A DNA stretch of 64,000 nucleotides from Paludibacter sp. (GTDB taxonomy: Bacteria; Bacteroidota; Bacteroidia; Bacteroidales; Paludibacteraceae): assembly GCA_028692715.1 (NCBI GenBank), contig JAQUWU010000010.1, forward strand, positions 52,358-116,357, in the 5' to 3' direction. A program made the translations under genes and the position numbers. Within the stretch, counting starts at the first letter, position 1, and each line of letters opens with the position of its first letter. Positions 1 to 7,659 of the stretch are shown piece after piece. Under the pieces are notes generated by a model. It had not been told where the DNA came from. It did no database searches and worked only from the letters and a program-made list of their open reading frames with translations.

Positions 1-373
1 AGAGTTTGAACGTATTTTCGGGAAAAGCAATTCGTCGTACGAACGGATGATAAAAGCGCAGGAAGCAGCTCAAAAGTACAAAGTTATCATTGTTTTGAAG
101 GGAGCTTTTACCTTGATTGCAATGCCTGATGCCATTTTGTATTTTAATAGTACCGGAAATTCGGGAATGGCCACAGCCGGTTCGGGAGATGTGCTGACCG
201 GAATTTTGGTTGGTTTATTGGCACAAGGTTATTTACCTGTCGATGCTGCAAAGATTGGTGTTTATCTTCATGGTTTGGCCGGCGATTTGGCATTGAAAAA
301 AGAATCTCCGGAATCATTGATTGCCGGAGATATCATTAAAAATATTGGAAAAGCATTTAAAAGTTTAGGCTAA
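1..373 (+). CDS. nnrD: ADP-dependent NAD(P)H-hydrate dehydratase, C-terminal part (gene cut by window edge)
   Basis: The reading frame is open from base 2 and continues past the window edge, so only the C-terminal ~123 residues are seen. The motif GNSGMATAGSGDVLTG is the hallmark of the YjeF C-terminal (NnrD) domain, a ribokinase-like fold that dehydrates damaged S-NAD(P)HX back to NAD(P)H using ADP or ATP; the Asp in GSGD is the catalytic base in this family. In Bacteroidota the domain is usually fused behind a YjeF_N epimerase domain, but that part lies outside the window. The stop codon TAA (371-373) is also the first three bases of a dispersed repeat element. The product is cytosolic. Confidence 0.9.
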   Translation, partial: EFERIFGKSNSSYERMIKAQEAAQKYKVIIVLKGAFTLIAMPDAILYFNSTGNSGMATAGSGDVLTGILVGLLAQGYLPVDAAKIGVYLHGLAGDLALKKESPESLIAGDIIKNIGKAFKSLG

Positions 374-637
374 GTAATTGAAAATAAATAATGTCGTATT
401 TTGCATGAAAATATTTAAGAATAGAACGCTGATTTTCACTGATAGAGTGGATTTGAAAAAACGGATTTGAATTCCGATAAATCGAAATGATTTACAGATA
501 GTTTCGTCTTAATCATCTTGCCGAAGGCAAGAAAAATCCGTTTTGTTTTATCCTTCATTTTCCGATAAATCAGCGAAAATCAGCGTTCTATTAATGTTAC
601 TAAATGGTACATTAATTTGTAGCATTTACTTAAATTG
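371..637. repeat. Dispersed ~270-bp inverted-repeat element, copy 1
   Basis: This is one of three near-identical copies (others at 44888-45154 and 49024-49292), all in the same orientation. The ends are inverted (TAAGTAA...TTACTTA), and a second pair (AATAGAACGCTGATTTTC left, its complement right near 575-592) lies further in. The centre has the perfect hairpin CTTGCC-GAA-GGCAAG near 518-532. It has no coding capacity. It begins in the nnrD stop codon and lies between convergent genes. It resembles a MITE or BIME-type element; function is unknown. Confidence 0.85.
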
Positions 638-786
638 ATAATTGCGTGATGTAAAAGAAATATTTTTATTTGAAATCAGGACTAACGCCCCTCAAACAAC
701 TATTTGTTATTTTTTTTACAAAGAAATCACAGCTACGCTGCTTAATAAAAAGTCAAGACGAACTCAATCAATATTTCTGTATTTTT

Positions 787-826
787 ACCCCTAACTCACT
801 CTCCTTTGGAGAGGGCTGGGGTGAGG
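787..826. repeat. Short G/C-rich palindromic repeat (CTCTCC-type)
   Basis: The stretch has CCCCTAACTCACTCTCC, then TTTGGAGAGGG, then CTGGGGTGAGG: a CTCTCC/GGAGAG hairpin flanked by C-run and G-run arms. Relatives recur at about 7522, 34409 and 42628. It sits 5 nt beyond the stop codon of the acyl-CoA dehydrogenase gene (minus strand) and could act in transcript-end formation, although that is inference. Confidence 0.7.
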
Positions 827-830
827 TCTA

Positions 831-2387
831 TTACGCTATTATAAATTTCGACCAATCACTATTTTCTTTATAGTCTTCCACTACCACTACTTTTTGTTTG
901 AAGTTAAACTGTGCCATCAATTGCGAAATTTCTTGTTTCAAAACTGAAACAGCTCCTTCAATTAAATCACTTCGAAAACCATTTTCGCCCAAACGTATAA
1001 CCAAATCCAGTGAGACAATTCTGCTTATTGTTTTACCAAATTCCACAAATTTCCGTTGAGACAGATTAAAATCCAACTCGAAATTAAAAAGTTCTTTTAT
1101 CTGATCAGCAGCTCTGTTTGCCAGAGAATGACCTTTTAAAAATTGATAAACATTCGACTCCTTAACTGCTTTCATTTGTTTTACAATGGCTTCGGTTATC
1201 TGATTGTACAGAATATCATTTGCTCCTTCAAAAATCTGAAACGGACGGCTATCCACAATTCCTCGTCCACCAATATGATTCAGTTTGTAAGCTGCAGCGC
1301 CCACTAATTGCACCAATGTTTGTGATGATTCCTGCATTATATCGGTGCTAATGGTTTTTATAATATTAGCTTCCAATCCAAAAGGCATCAAATCGTTTTT
1401 AATATCTGCTATTTCGCTGCTTTTAATGCTTAAAGCTGAAATGATAGTAAAGTTTGCTTGTAAACGGGCTAAATGTTGCTGAACCTGATCGTACGAGAAC
1501 AGATTTTTACCGCTCACCATTCGTTGCTGACAATGCGTAATGGCTTCATCGAGCATACGTTTTACAAATCCTAATGCCATGCCCGGAAATTGTAACCTGC
1601 TGCGGTGTAATAAATCGAGCAACATTTGAACACCATTTGTCTTTGGTATCAATCGTTGTAATTTTGGAATCTTTACGTCCAGAATATTTCTTCCGTAAGG
1701 AATTTGATATAAACCTAAATTTTCAAATTTTTCTTCAACAATAATTTTCTGATTGGGTGCGGTATTGTCGCAAACAAATAAATCAACATCCCGTTGCAAC
1801 GAGCCACTATCTGTTTTTTTACGGGCTGTCAGTACCCAAAAATCTGCTTGTCCCGTTAATCCGGCCCAATGTTTAGTCCCTTTAATATGAAAATAATCAG
1901 CTTCTTCTGTATAAGATGTTTGCATATTGAGCGCATCACTTCCAAATCCGGGTTCGGTAATCATTAATCCACCCATATTTTGATGATGAATAAAACGGTC
2001 GAAAACAAAACCTTTTACATCTTCCTGACCATATTTTATAACCGGTTGTAGAAATAATGCGCTGTTTATACCCATAGTGAGGGATAATGCAAGAGATTCA
2101 TAGGATGCTGCAGATAAAAGTTGCAGATTTTCCTGCACACTTCCGCCACGTCCACCATATTCTTTTGGAATTACCAGCGACATAGGATGTGCAGCCATAA
2201 TTTTTTGTAAAACTTCGGGCTGAATTCCACGTTGAATGCTCATTTCGTTTATATCATTCTCATCATGAAATACAGTTTTCAACATGCTTTTAAATTTGTT
2301 TAAAAAGCTTTCAAATGATTGAATATGAGCTGACATGTCAGTGTTTGTTTCCAAAATTTCAGTTGTGATAGTGTTGTTATTTTCCAT
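831..2387 (-). CDS. Acyl-CoA dehydrogenase family protein
   Basis: A flavoprotein that would oxidise the alpha-beta bond of an acyl-CoA, passing electrons to an electron-transfer flavoprotein. Visible family features include MITEPGFGSDALNMQT (FAD/substrate region, about residues 138-155), GTKHWAGLTGQADFWVL, and FEGANDILYNQI near residue 387, where the Glu is at the position of the usual catalytic base. At 518 residues it is longer than the classical ~380-residue enzymes; the extra C-terminal helical region resembles the very-long-chain/ACAD9-like group. It stands alone, with no beta-oxidation partner next to it, and is divergent from the TetR gene at 2698. Substrate is not predictable. Confidence 0.88.
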   Translation of the reverse strand: MENNNTITTEILETNTDMSAHIQSFESFLNKFKSMLKTVFHDENDINEMSIQRGIQPEVLQKIMAAHPMSLVIPKEYGGRGGSVQENLQLLSAASYESLALSLTMGINSALFLQPVIKYGQEDVKGFVFDRFIHHQNMGGLMITEPGFGSDALNMQTSYTEEADYFHIKGTKHWAGLTGQADFWVLTARKKTDSGSLQRDVDLFVCDNTAPNQKIIVEEKFENLGLYQIPYGRNILDVKIPKLQRLIPKTNGVQMLLDLLHRSRLQFPGMALGFVKRMLDEAITHCQQRMVSGKNLFSYDQVQQHLARLQANFTIISALSIKSSEIADIKNDLMPFGLEANIIKTISTDIMQESSQTLVQLVGAAAYKLNHIGGRGIVDSRPFQIFEGANDILYNQITEAIVKQMKAVKESNVYQFLKGHSLANRAADQIKELFNFELDFNLSQRKFVEFGKTISRIVSLDLVIRLGENGFRSDLIEGAVSVLKQEISQLMAQFNFKQKVVVVEDYKENSDWSKFIIA

Positions 2388-2446
2388 TAAATTGTTTTTG
2401 CTTTTTTATCGGCTTTGATGCCTACATTTTAAAATCATTACTAAAA

Positions 2447-2474
2447 CAAAACTAACTGCACAATGGTTCTCAAA
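2447..2474 (-). promoter_or_regulatory. Candidate promoter of the acyl-CoA dehydrogenase gene
   Basis: On the minus strand TAGTTTTG (2447-2454) fits the Bacteroidota -7 box TAnnTTTG, and TTTG (2471-2474) lies 16 nt upstream as a possible -33 box. It is about 60 nt before the start codon in the 310-bp divergent spacer 2388-2697, which otherwise holds only the operator-like sequence described at 2675. Confidence 0.45.
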
Positions 2475-2674
2475 GTGTGCAAAATGCTGATTGTTTAGTT
2501 TCTTTTTAGTATTTTCTTTTTACATTTTGATGTGTCTAGATTGTGCTTGTTAAATCCTATGATTTGAAATTCAAAGGGCTGTTAATACGTTAATTATTCT
2601 TTATTCTATTAAATATACCCGTTTATATTTTTTTGTTTGAATAAAATTGTATTCTTTTGCAGTTCATTAATAAC

Positions 2675-2687
2675 TCTATTAAATAGA
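2675..2687. promoter_or_regulatory. Candidate TetR operator
   Basis: TCTATTAAATAGA is a perfect palindrome around a central A, ending 10 nt before the TetR start codon; an incomplete copy TCTATTAAATA occurs at 2605-2615. A palindrome directly upstream of a self-regulated TetR gene is the expected operator arrangement. Binding is inferred only; the sequence is AT-rich, so chance is possible. Confidence 0.35.
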
Positions 2688-2697
2688 TATATTAAAT

Positions 2698-3321
2698 ATG
2701 GATACTAAATTTGAATCTTCAATGGAACAATCTATTTTAGATGCAGCAGAAAAGCTTTTTCTTGAAAAAGGATTTGCCCTGACATCTACCACTGAGATTG
2801 CAAAATCAGTGGGTTGCAATCAGGCATTGGTGCATTATTATTTCAGAACAAAGGACAATTTGTTCAATACAATTTTTGAAAATAAATTCAAGATGTTTTT
2901 TCAGGAGATATTTGTAATGAAAAACATGGAAGGACTGGATTTCCTTCAAAAATTAAAGTTGATTATTGAATCGCATTTTGATTTGTTGAAAAATAATCCT
3001 AAAATGCCCGGATTGATTTTGAACGAATTATCACGAAAACCGGATCAAATAAATTCATTAAAAGAAAAATTACAATCCATTCCTAAAAAGCTATTTGCCG
3101 AGTTAAATGAAGAATTGCAGGCTGAAATTACAAAAGGGAAGATACGTGAAATCAATTTAGTGGATTTAATTGTTACTATGGTAACCATGAATGTTGTCAT
3201 GTTTATTATGATGCCGGTAGTTGAAAATATTTTTTCATTCACTGAAGTTCAAAAAGAATTTATGATACAACACCGACGAGCCGAAAATGTAGATTTTATT
3301 TTAAAAAGTTTGAGACCATGA
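2698..3321 (+). CDS. TetR/AcrR family transcriptional regulator of the efflux operon
   Basis: A 207-residue repressor-type protein. Residues ~10-57 form the TetR helix-turn-helix (ILDAAEKLFLEKGFALTS, then TTEIAKSVGCNQALVHYYF, then RTKDNLFNTIF). The rest is a helical ligand-binding domain of the normal length for the family. It is the first gene of a same-strand run of seven genes (to 9938) encoding a complete tripartite ABC exporter, so it most likely represses the operon until a toxic ligand binds. The arrangement matches the CecR-YbhGFSR layout known from enterobacteria. The ligand cannot be told from sequence. Confidence 0.88.
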   Translation: MDTKFESSMEQSILDAAEKLFLEKGFALTSTTEIAKSVGCNQALVHYYFRTKDNLFNTIFENKFKMFFQEIFVMKNMEGLDFLQKLKLIIESHFDLLKNNPKMPGLILNELSRKPDQINSLKEKLQSIPKKLFAELNEELQAEITKGKIREINLVDLIVTMVTMNVVMFIMMPVVENIFSFTEVQKEFMIQHRRAENVDFILKSLRP

Positions 3322-3389
3322 GTAAGCTCTTAACCCTAAAAGGGAATATATTGATAAATTCTAAATTCTAAATTATATATTATACAAAT

Positions 3390-4682
3390 ATGAGAATAAA
3401 TAGTAAAAAGAATCAAAACAAAAGTAACATATTTACACTTAGTTGGTTATGGGTGCTTTTGGTATTATTATCTGTTTTTAGTTCGGCTCAGGCTCTGACT
3501 ATTGAAACTTGTCAGGAAAAAGCCAAGGCAAACTATCCATTGATAAATCAATTCGGATTAATAGAGCAAACTTCCGATTACACTATTAGTAACGCAAACA
3601 AGGGTTATTTACCTCAGTTATCTCTTTCAGCAAAAGGAACTTACCAATCTGATGCCATCTCTATTACTATTGGTGCAATGCAAATGAATCAGGACAAAGA
3701 CCAATATCAGGCAGTATTGGAAGCGAACCAGTTAATTTGGGATGGTGGTATTATTTCGGCTCAGAAAAAGATAACAAAAGCTGGTTCAGAAGTAGAAAAA
3801 CAAAAACTCGAAGTTGACTTGTTTAACTTGAATGAAAGGGTGAATCAGTTGTTTTTTGGGATTTTATTGTTGGATGAACAGATTAAACAAACCGGAATTT
3901 TGCAGGAAGAGCTGGAAGTCAATTATAAACGATTGGTTGCCTTTAAGCAAAATGGAGTGGCTAATCAGTCAGATTTGGATGCTATAAAAGTGGAACAAAT
4001 TAATGCCGATCAACATAAGATAGAATTGGAAAGTACACAGAAAGCTTATAAGATTATGTTGGGAGCTTTAATGGGTATGCAGGTTAAAGATGATGGACTT
4101 GAAAAACCCGAAATGGATTTGGCAATTTTGAATGATACGACTAATAATCGTCCGGAATTAAAATTATTTGATGCACAGAAAAATTTGTTCGAAAGTCAGA
4201 AAAGTTTATTGAATGCAGGTAATCTGCCGAAATTAGGATTGTTCGGTCAAGCCGGTTATGGAAAGCCGGGATTGAATATGTTAAGCAATTCATTTTCCGA
4301 TTTTTATATCGGCGGCATTCGGCTATCGTGGAATTTTAGTGGATTATACACTCAAAAAAATAATATCAATAAATTGGAAGTGAATAAGAAATCGGTTGAT
4401 ATACAGAAAGAAACATTCCTTTTTAATACGGATTTGAAAACAAAACAACAGCAAACAGAAATTGAAAAGTTGCAGAATGTACTCACGAATGATGATGAAA
4501 TAATCCGTTTGCGTGAAAACATAAAAAAAGCTTCCAATGCTAAATTAGATAATGGAACGTTGACAGTACCCGATTTGATTCGCGACATAAATGCTGAGAA
4601 TCAGGCTAAACAAACAAAATCACTGCATAAGATTCAACTTTTAATGACAGTTTACCAATTAAAAAATAATATTAATCAATAG
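3390..4682 (+). CDS. TolC-like outer membrane efflux protein
   Basis: A 430-residue protein with an N-terminal export signal (hydrophobic core WLWVLLVLLSVFSSAQA, residues ~19-35). After it come two long amphipathic helical repeats rich in Gln, Lys and Glu, with IETCQEKAKANYPLINQ near the mature N terminus and beta-strand segments such as LFGQAGYGKPGLNML and FYIGGIRLSWNFSGLY, typical of outer membrane efflux (OEP) domains. It would form the trimeric outer-membrane duct for the exporter encoded by the next five genes. It lies 68 bp after the TetR gene and 41 bp before the adaptor gene, consistent with one operon. Confidence 0.88.
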   Translation: MRINSKKNQNKSNIFTLSWLWVLLVLLSVFSSAQALTIETCQEKAKANYPLINQFGLIEQTSDYTISNANKGYLPQLSLSAKGTYQSDAISITIGAMQMNQDKDQYQAVLEANQLIWDGGIISAQKKITKAGSEVEKQKLEVDLFNLNERVNQLFFGILLLDEQIKQTGILQEELEVNYKRLVAFKQNGVANQSDLDAIKVEQINADQHKIELESTQKAYKIMLGALMGMQVKDDGLEKPEMDLAILNDTTNNRPELKLFDAQKNLFESQKSLLNAGNLPKLGLFGQAGYGKPGLNMLSNSFSDFYIGGIRLSWNFSGLYTQKNNINKLEVNKKSVDIQKETFLFNTDLKTKQQQTEIEKLQNVLTNDDEIIRLRENIKKASNAKLDNGTLTVPDLIRDINAENQAKQTKSLHKIQLLMTVYQLKNNINQ

Positions 4683-4723
4683 AAACCTTTTATCCTGTAA
4701 AAAGGACTTTAATAAACGAGTTT

Positions 4724-5656
4724 ATGAAAACAAAAAATAAAACCCTCCGTAAAATGAATCTCTTTGGAATAAAAGTTGGATTATTCAGCTTAGCTCTTTC
4801 TACCTTATTTGTGTCGTGTGGCAAATCGGATGGCGATTATGATGCATCTGGTACTTTTGAAGCCACTGAAGTTATTGTCTCAGCTGAAAGTATGGGTAAA
4901 ATTTTGCAGTTTGACATTACTGAAGGTCAGCAGTTAACTCAAAATCAGTCGGTAGGAATTATTGACAGCACCCAACTGTATTTGAAAAAGCAACAATTAC
5001 TCGCCAGTCAAAAAGCCATGTTGACTCGTCGTCCGGATTTGAACAAACAAATTGCCGCTTTGGAACAACAAGTTGCTACTGCCAAAACAGAAAAAAAACG
5101 CATCCAAAATTTGGTGAATGCCAATGCAGCCAATCAGAAACAACTCGACGATGTGAATGCACAAATTGCAGTCCTAGAGAAACAGCTTATTGCTCAAAAA
5201 TCAAACATAGATAGTGCAAATGAAGGCATCAGCGAAGACAATAAATCGGTAAATATACAGATTGCACAAATTGAAGATCAGCTTGTAAAAGCAAAAATTA
5301 CCAGTCCAATTACAGGTACGGTTCTTACCAAATATGCCGAGACAGGTGAATTGGCAGTGGCTGGAAAAGCTCTTTTTAAAATTGCCGATATCAATAATAT
5401 GATTTTACGTGCATATATCACGAATAGTCAGTTGACACAAATCAAAATTGGTCAAAAAGTAAAAGTTTTTGCTGACTCTGGTGAAGATCAAAAAGAATAC
5501 GCAGGTACAATTGAATGGATTTCCGATAAATCGGAATTTACACCTAAAACCATTGCCACTAAAGATGAAAGGGCCAATATGGTTTATGCTTTAAAAATCA
5601 GTGTAAAAAATGATGGTTTTCTTAAAATTGGAATGTACGGGGATATAAAGTTGTAA
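4724..5656 (+). CDS. HlyD/EmrA-type membrane fusion (adaptor) protein, probable lipoprotein
   Basis: A 310-residue periplasmic adaptor that would link the inner-membrane ABC transporter to the TolC-like channel. The N terminus has a signal with a lipobox-like LFVSC near residue 32. A split biotinyl-lipoyl-like domain (FEATEVIVSAESMGKILQF early, then ITSPITGTVLTKYAETGEL at ~190-210) flanks a coiled coil (~80-165, rich in Gln, Ala, Lys). A beta-barrel domain follows (FKIADINNMILRAYITNSQL onward). YbhG is the enterobacterial counterpart. A repeat begins directly at the stop codon. Confidence 0.88.
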   Translation: MKTKNKTLRKMNLFGIKVGLFSLALSTLFVSCGKSDGDYDASGTFEATEVIVSAESMGKILQFDITEGQQLTQNQSVGIIDSTQLYLKKQQLLASQKAMLTRRPDLNKQIAALEQQVATAKTEKKRIQNLVNANAANQKQLDDVNAQIAVLEKQLIAQKSNIDSANEGISEDNKSVNIQIAQIEDQLVKAKITSPITGTVLTKYAETGELAVAGKALFKIADINNMILRAYITNSQLTQIKIGQKVKVFADSGEDQKEYAGTIEWISDKSEFTPKTIATKDERANMVYALKISVKNDGFLKIGMYGDIKL

Positions 5657-5686
5657 AACCCCTAACCCCTAACCCCTAAAGGGGAA
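5657..5686. repeat. Short G/C-rich palindromic repeat (CCCCTAA type)
   Basis: ACCCCTAACCCCTAACCCC, then TAAAGGGG: a C-rich run followed by a CCCCT-AA-AGGGG hairpin, at the end of the adaptor gene. It is a member of the repeat family seen throughout the window. Confidence 0.75.
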
Positions 5687-5724
5687 CAGAGAATAGTAGA
5701 AAGAAATTTATAGTCCCGTTATTT

Positions 5725-6699
5725 ATGAATGCAATTGAAGTAAAAAATATATCAAAAAATTATTTTTCCAAAAAGTCCGGAAAATTTGCCGGAGTTGGGA
5801 AGTTACCAACTTTAGGAGACGACAGTAACTCAGTCCCCCTTCAGGGGTTAGGGGTCACATTCAATGTCAACAAAGGTGAGATTTTTGGACTAATTGGTCC
5901 TGATGGAGCAGGTAAAACTACAATCTTCCGAATATTAACTACTTTGATTTTGGCAGATAGCGGAACAGCAACTGTTGTTGGTTTTGATGTGGTAAAGGAC
6001 TACAAAGAAATCAGGAAAACAGTGGGTTATATGCCGGGACGCTTTTCGTTGTATCAGGATTTGACAGTGGAAGAAAATTTGAACTTTTTTGCAACGGTTT
6101 TCAATACCACTGTGGAAGAAAATTACGAATTGATAAAAGATATTTATGTTCAGATAGAGCCATTTAAAAAGCGGAGAGCCGGCAAACTTTCGGGCGGCAT
6201 GAAACAAAAATTGGCACTCAGCTGTGCATTAATTCATAAGCCCAGTGTGCTGTTTTTAGATGAACCTACTACGGGTGTTGACCCGGTATCGCGCAAAGAA
6301 TTTTGGGGCATGCTAAAACATCTTAGAGATCAAGGTATTACCATTGTTGTTTCAACACCTTATATGGATGAAGCCAGTTTGTGCGACCGCATTGCATTGA
6401 TACAAAAAGGTGAGTTCCTGAAAATTGACACTCCTGCCAATATTATTAAACAATATAATAACAAGTTGCTCTCTGTGAAAAGCGATAATATGGCATTACT
6501 ATTAAAAGATTTACGTTCAAACAAAGCAACTAGCAATTGCTTTGCATTTGGCGACAAACACCATGTTTCTGTTGATAATGAACAATTTAAAACTGAAAGT
6601 TTAGAACTATTTCTGAGAGAAAAAGGACATTCAAATATTGAGGTAACAGAGATAGAACCTACTGTGGAAGATTGTTTTATGGAACTTAGTCAGATTTAA
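5725..6699 (+). CDS. ABC-2 exporter ATP-binding protein (first ATPase)
   Basis: A 324-residue ATPase. Walker A GPDGAGKT is at residues 58-65, the signature LSGGMKQKLALS at ~155, Walker B VLFLDEPTTGVDP at ~176, and the His of the H-loop position is replaced (VVSTPYMDEASLCDR). Corresponds to the N-terminal half of enterobacterial YbhF; here the two halves are separate genes (next gene 6705). Between the first strand (IEVKNISKNYF) and VTFNVNKGE lies an unusually long stretch (~residues 15-43) containing SNSVPLQGLGV, encoded by a dispersed repeat (5821-5856). The missing H-loop His suggests that one nucleotide site may be degenerate; this is inference. Confidence 0.87.
   Translation: MNAIEVKNISKNYFSKKSGKFAGVGKLPTLGDDSNSVPLQGLGVTFNVNKGEIFGLIGPDGAGKTTIFRILTTLILADSGTATVVGFDVVKDYKEIRKTVGYMPGRFSLYQDLTVEENLNFFATVFNTTVEENYELIKDIYVQIEPFKKRRAGKLSGGMKQKLALSCALIHKPSVLFLDEPTTGVDPVSRKEFWGMLKHLRDQGITIVVSTPYMDEASLCDRIALIQKGEFLKIDTPANIIKQYNNKLLSVKSDNMALLLKDLRSNKATSNCFAFGDKHHVSVDNEQFKTESLELFLREKGHSNIEVTEIEPTVEDCFMELSQI
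5821..5856. repeat. Palindromic repeat embedded in frame in the ABC ATPase gene
   Basis: GACAGTAACTCAGTC, then CCCCTTCAGGGG, then TTAGGGGTC. The same ~36-40-bp unit is found inside the hemolysin III gene (22449-22491) and the FtsX permease gene (26091-26130). Here it encodes DSNSVPLQGLGV near residues 33-44. Confidence 0.85.
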
Positions 6700-6704
6700 A
6701 TTAT

Positions 6705-7505
6705 ATGGAAAAACATTCAAACATAGAGCAATCAATTCCTGATTCGGGAAATACATTAAAAAGTTCCGAAAAGGTGATTGTTGCAGAGAATCTTTCTAAA
6801 ATATTTGGTCACTTCAAAGCAGTGGATAATATCTCTTTTGAAGTTACCAAAGGTGAAATTTTTGGGTTTCTCGGTGCCAATGGCGCAGGTAAAACTACCG
6901 CCATGCGTATGCTCAGTGGGCTTAGTATTCCTACAAGTGGGAAAGGTACGGTCGCAGGGTTTGACATTGAAACTCAAACCGAAATGGTCAAGAAAAGTAT
7001 TGGCTACATGAGTCAGAAGTTTTCGCTTTATGATGATTTGAAAGTGTGGGAGAATATTGAACTTTTTGGGGGGATTTATGGCATGACCGACAAGGAAATC
7101 AAAACCAAAACGGATGAATTGATGAAACTCTTGAACTTTGAGGAGGAACGTAATATGTTTGTTCGTTCATTGCCATTGGGTTTTAAACAAAAACTGGCTT
7201 TTTCAGTTTCAATTTTTCATAGCCCAAAAGTGGTTTTTCTGGATGAACCAACCGGTGGTGTCGACCCAATCACTCGTCGCCAATTTTGGGAACTTATATA
7301 CGATGCAACCTCCAGAGGTATAACCGTTTTTGTAACAACACATTATATGGACGAGGCAGAATATTGCGATCGTGTTTCGATTATGGTGGATGGTAGAATT
7401 GAAGCTCTTGATTCACCCAAAAACCTAAAGGAGCAATTCAATGCCAAAAACATGGATGAGGTTTTCCAACAATTAGCCAGAAAAGCGAAAAGAGTTGATA
7501 GTTGA
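6705..7505 (+). CDS. ABC-2 exporter ATP-binding protein (second ATPase)
   Basis: A 266-residue ATPase starting 5 nt after the preceding ATPase. Walker A GANGAGKT is at residues 57-64 and Walker B VVFLDEPTGGVDP at ~177; the H-loop is intact (VTTHYMDEAEYCDR). The ABC signature reads LPLGFKQKLAFS instead of LSGG, as is common in the second domain of YbhF/Drr-like exporters. Together with the first ATPase it should make a heterodimer with one canonical and one altered site. It powers the two permeases that follow. The C-terminal tail (KNLKEQFNAKNMDEVFQQLAR) is typical of the drug-exporter ATPase group. Confidence 0.88.
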   Translation: MEKHSNIEQSIPDSGNTLKSSEKVIVAENLSKIFGHFKAVDNISFEVTKGEIFGFLGANGAGKTTAMRMLSGLSIPTSGKGTVAGFDIETQTEMVKKSIGYMSQKFSLYDDLKVWENIELFGGIYGMTDKEIKTKTDELMKLLNFEEERNMFVRSLPLGFKQKLAFSVSIFHSPKVVFLDEPTGGVDPITRRQFWELIYDATSRGITVFVTTHYMDEAEYCDRVSIMVDGRIEALDSPKNLKEQFNAKNMDEVFQQLARKAKRVDS

Positions 7506-7521
7506 TATTACTACTAATTAA

Positions 7522-7568
7522 CACCTCACCCCTCACCCCTCTCCTTGAGGAGAGGGGAATTGGAGAGG
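7522..7568. repeat. Palindromic repeat (CTCTCC type)
   Basis: CACCTCACCCCTCACCCCTC, then TCCTTGAGGAGAGGGGAAT, then TGGAGAGG. The core CTCTCCTTGAGGAGAG is a hairpin. It lies between the second ATPase and first permease genes. Confidence 0.75.
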
Positions 7569-7635
7569 AAAATATTAATTGGGTTATCATTCTCACAACT
7601 TATCTTTTTTATTTATTAGTACTAACTTATCTTAT

Positions 7636-7655
7636 TCCCCTTTAGGGGTTAGGAG
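7636..7655. repeat. Palindromic repeat supplying the likely ribosome-binding site
   Basis: TCCCCTTTAGGGGTTAGGAG: the repeat hairpin CCCCTTTAGGGG is followed by AGGAG, which ends 4 nt before the ATG at 7660. The repeat therefore seems to provide the Shine-Dalgarno-like sequence of the permease gene. Confidence 0.65.
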
Positions 7656-7659
7656 CCAT

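Noticed and set aside
670-873. A 67-residue plus-strand frame between nnrD and the acyl-CoA dehydrogenase gene
   Set aside because: It is composed of spacer and palindromic repeat sequence, has no family features and overlaps the end of the opposite gene.
7579-7659. Longer N terminus for the first ABC-2 permease
   Set aside because: The added residues (SYSPLGVRSH etc.) come from spacer and repeat; ATG 7660 has an AGGAG site and gives a length equal to the partner permease.
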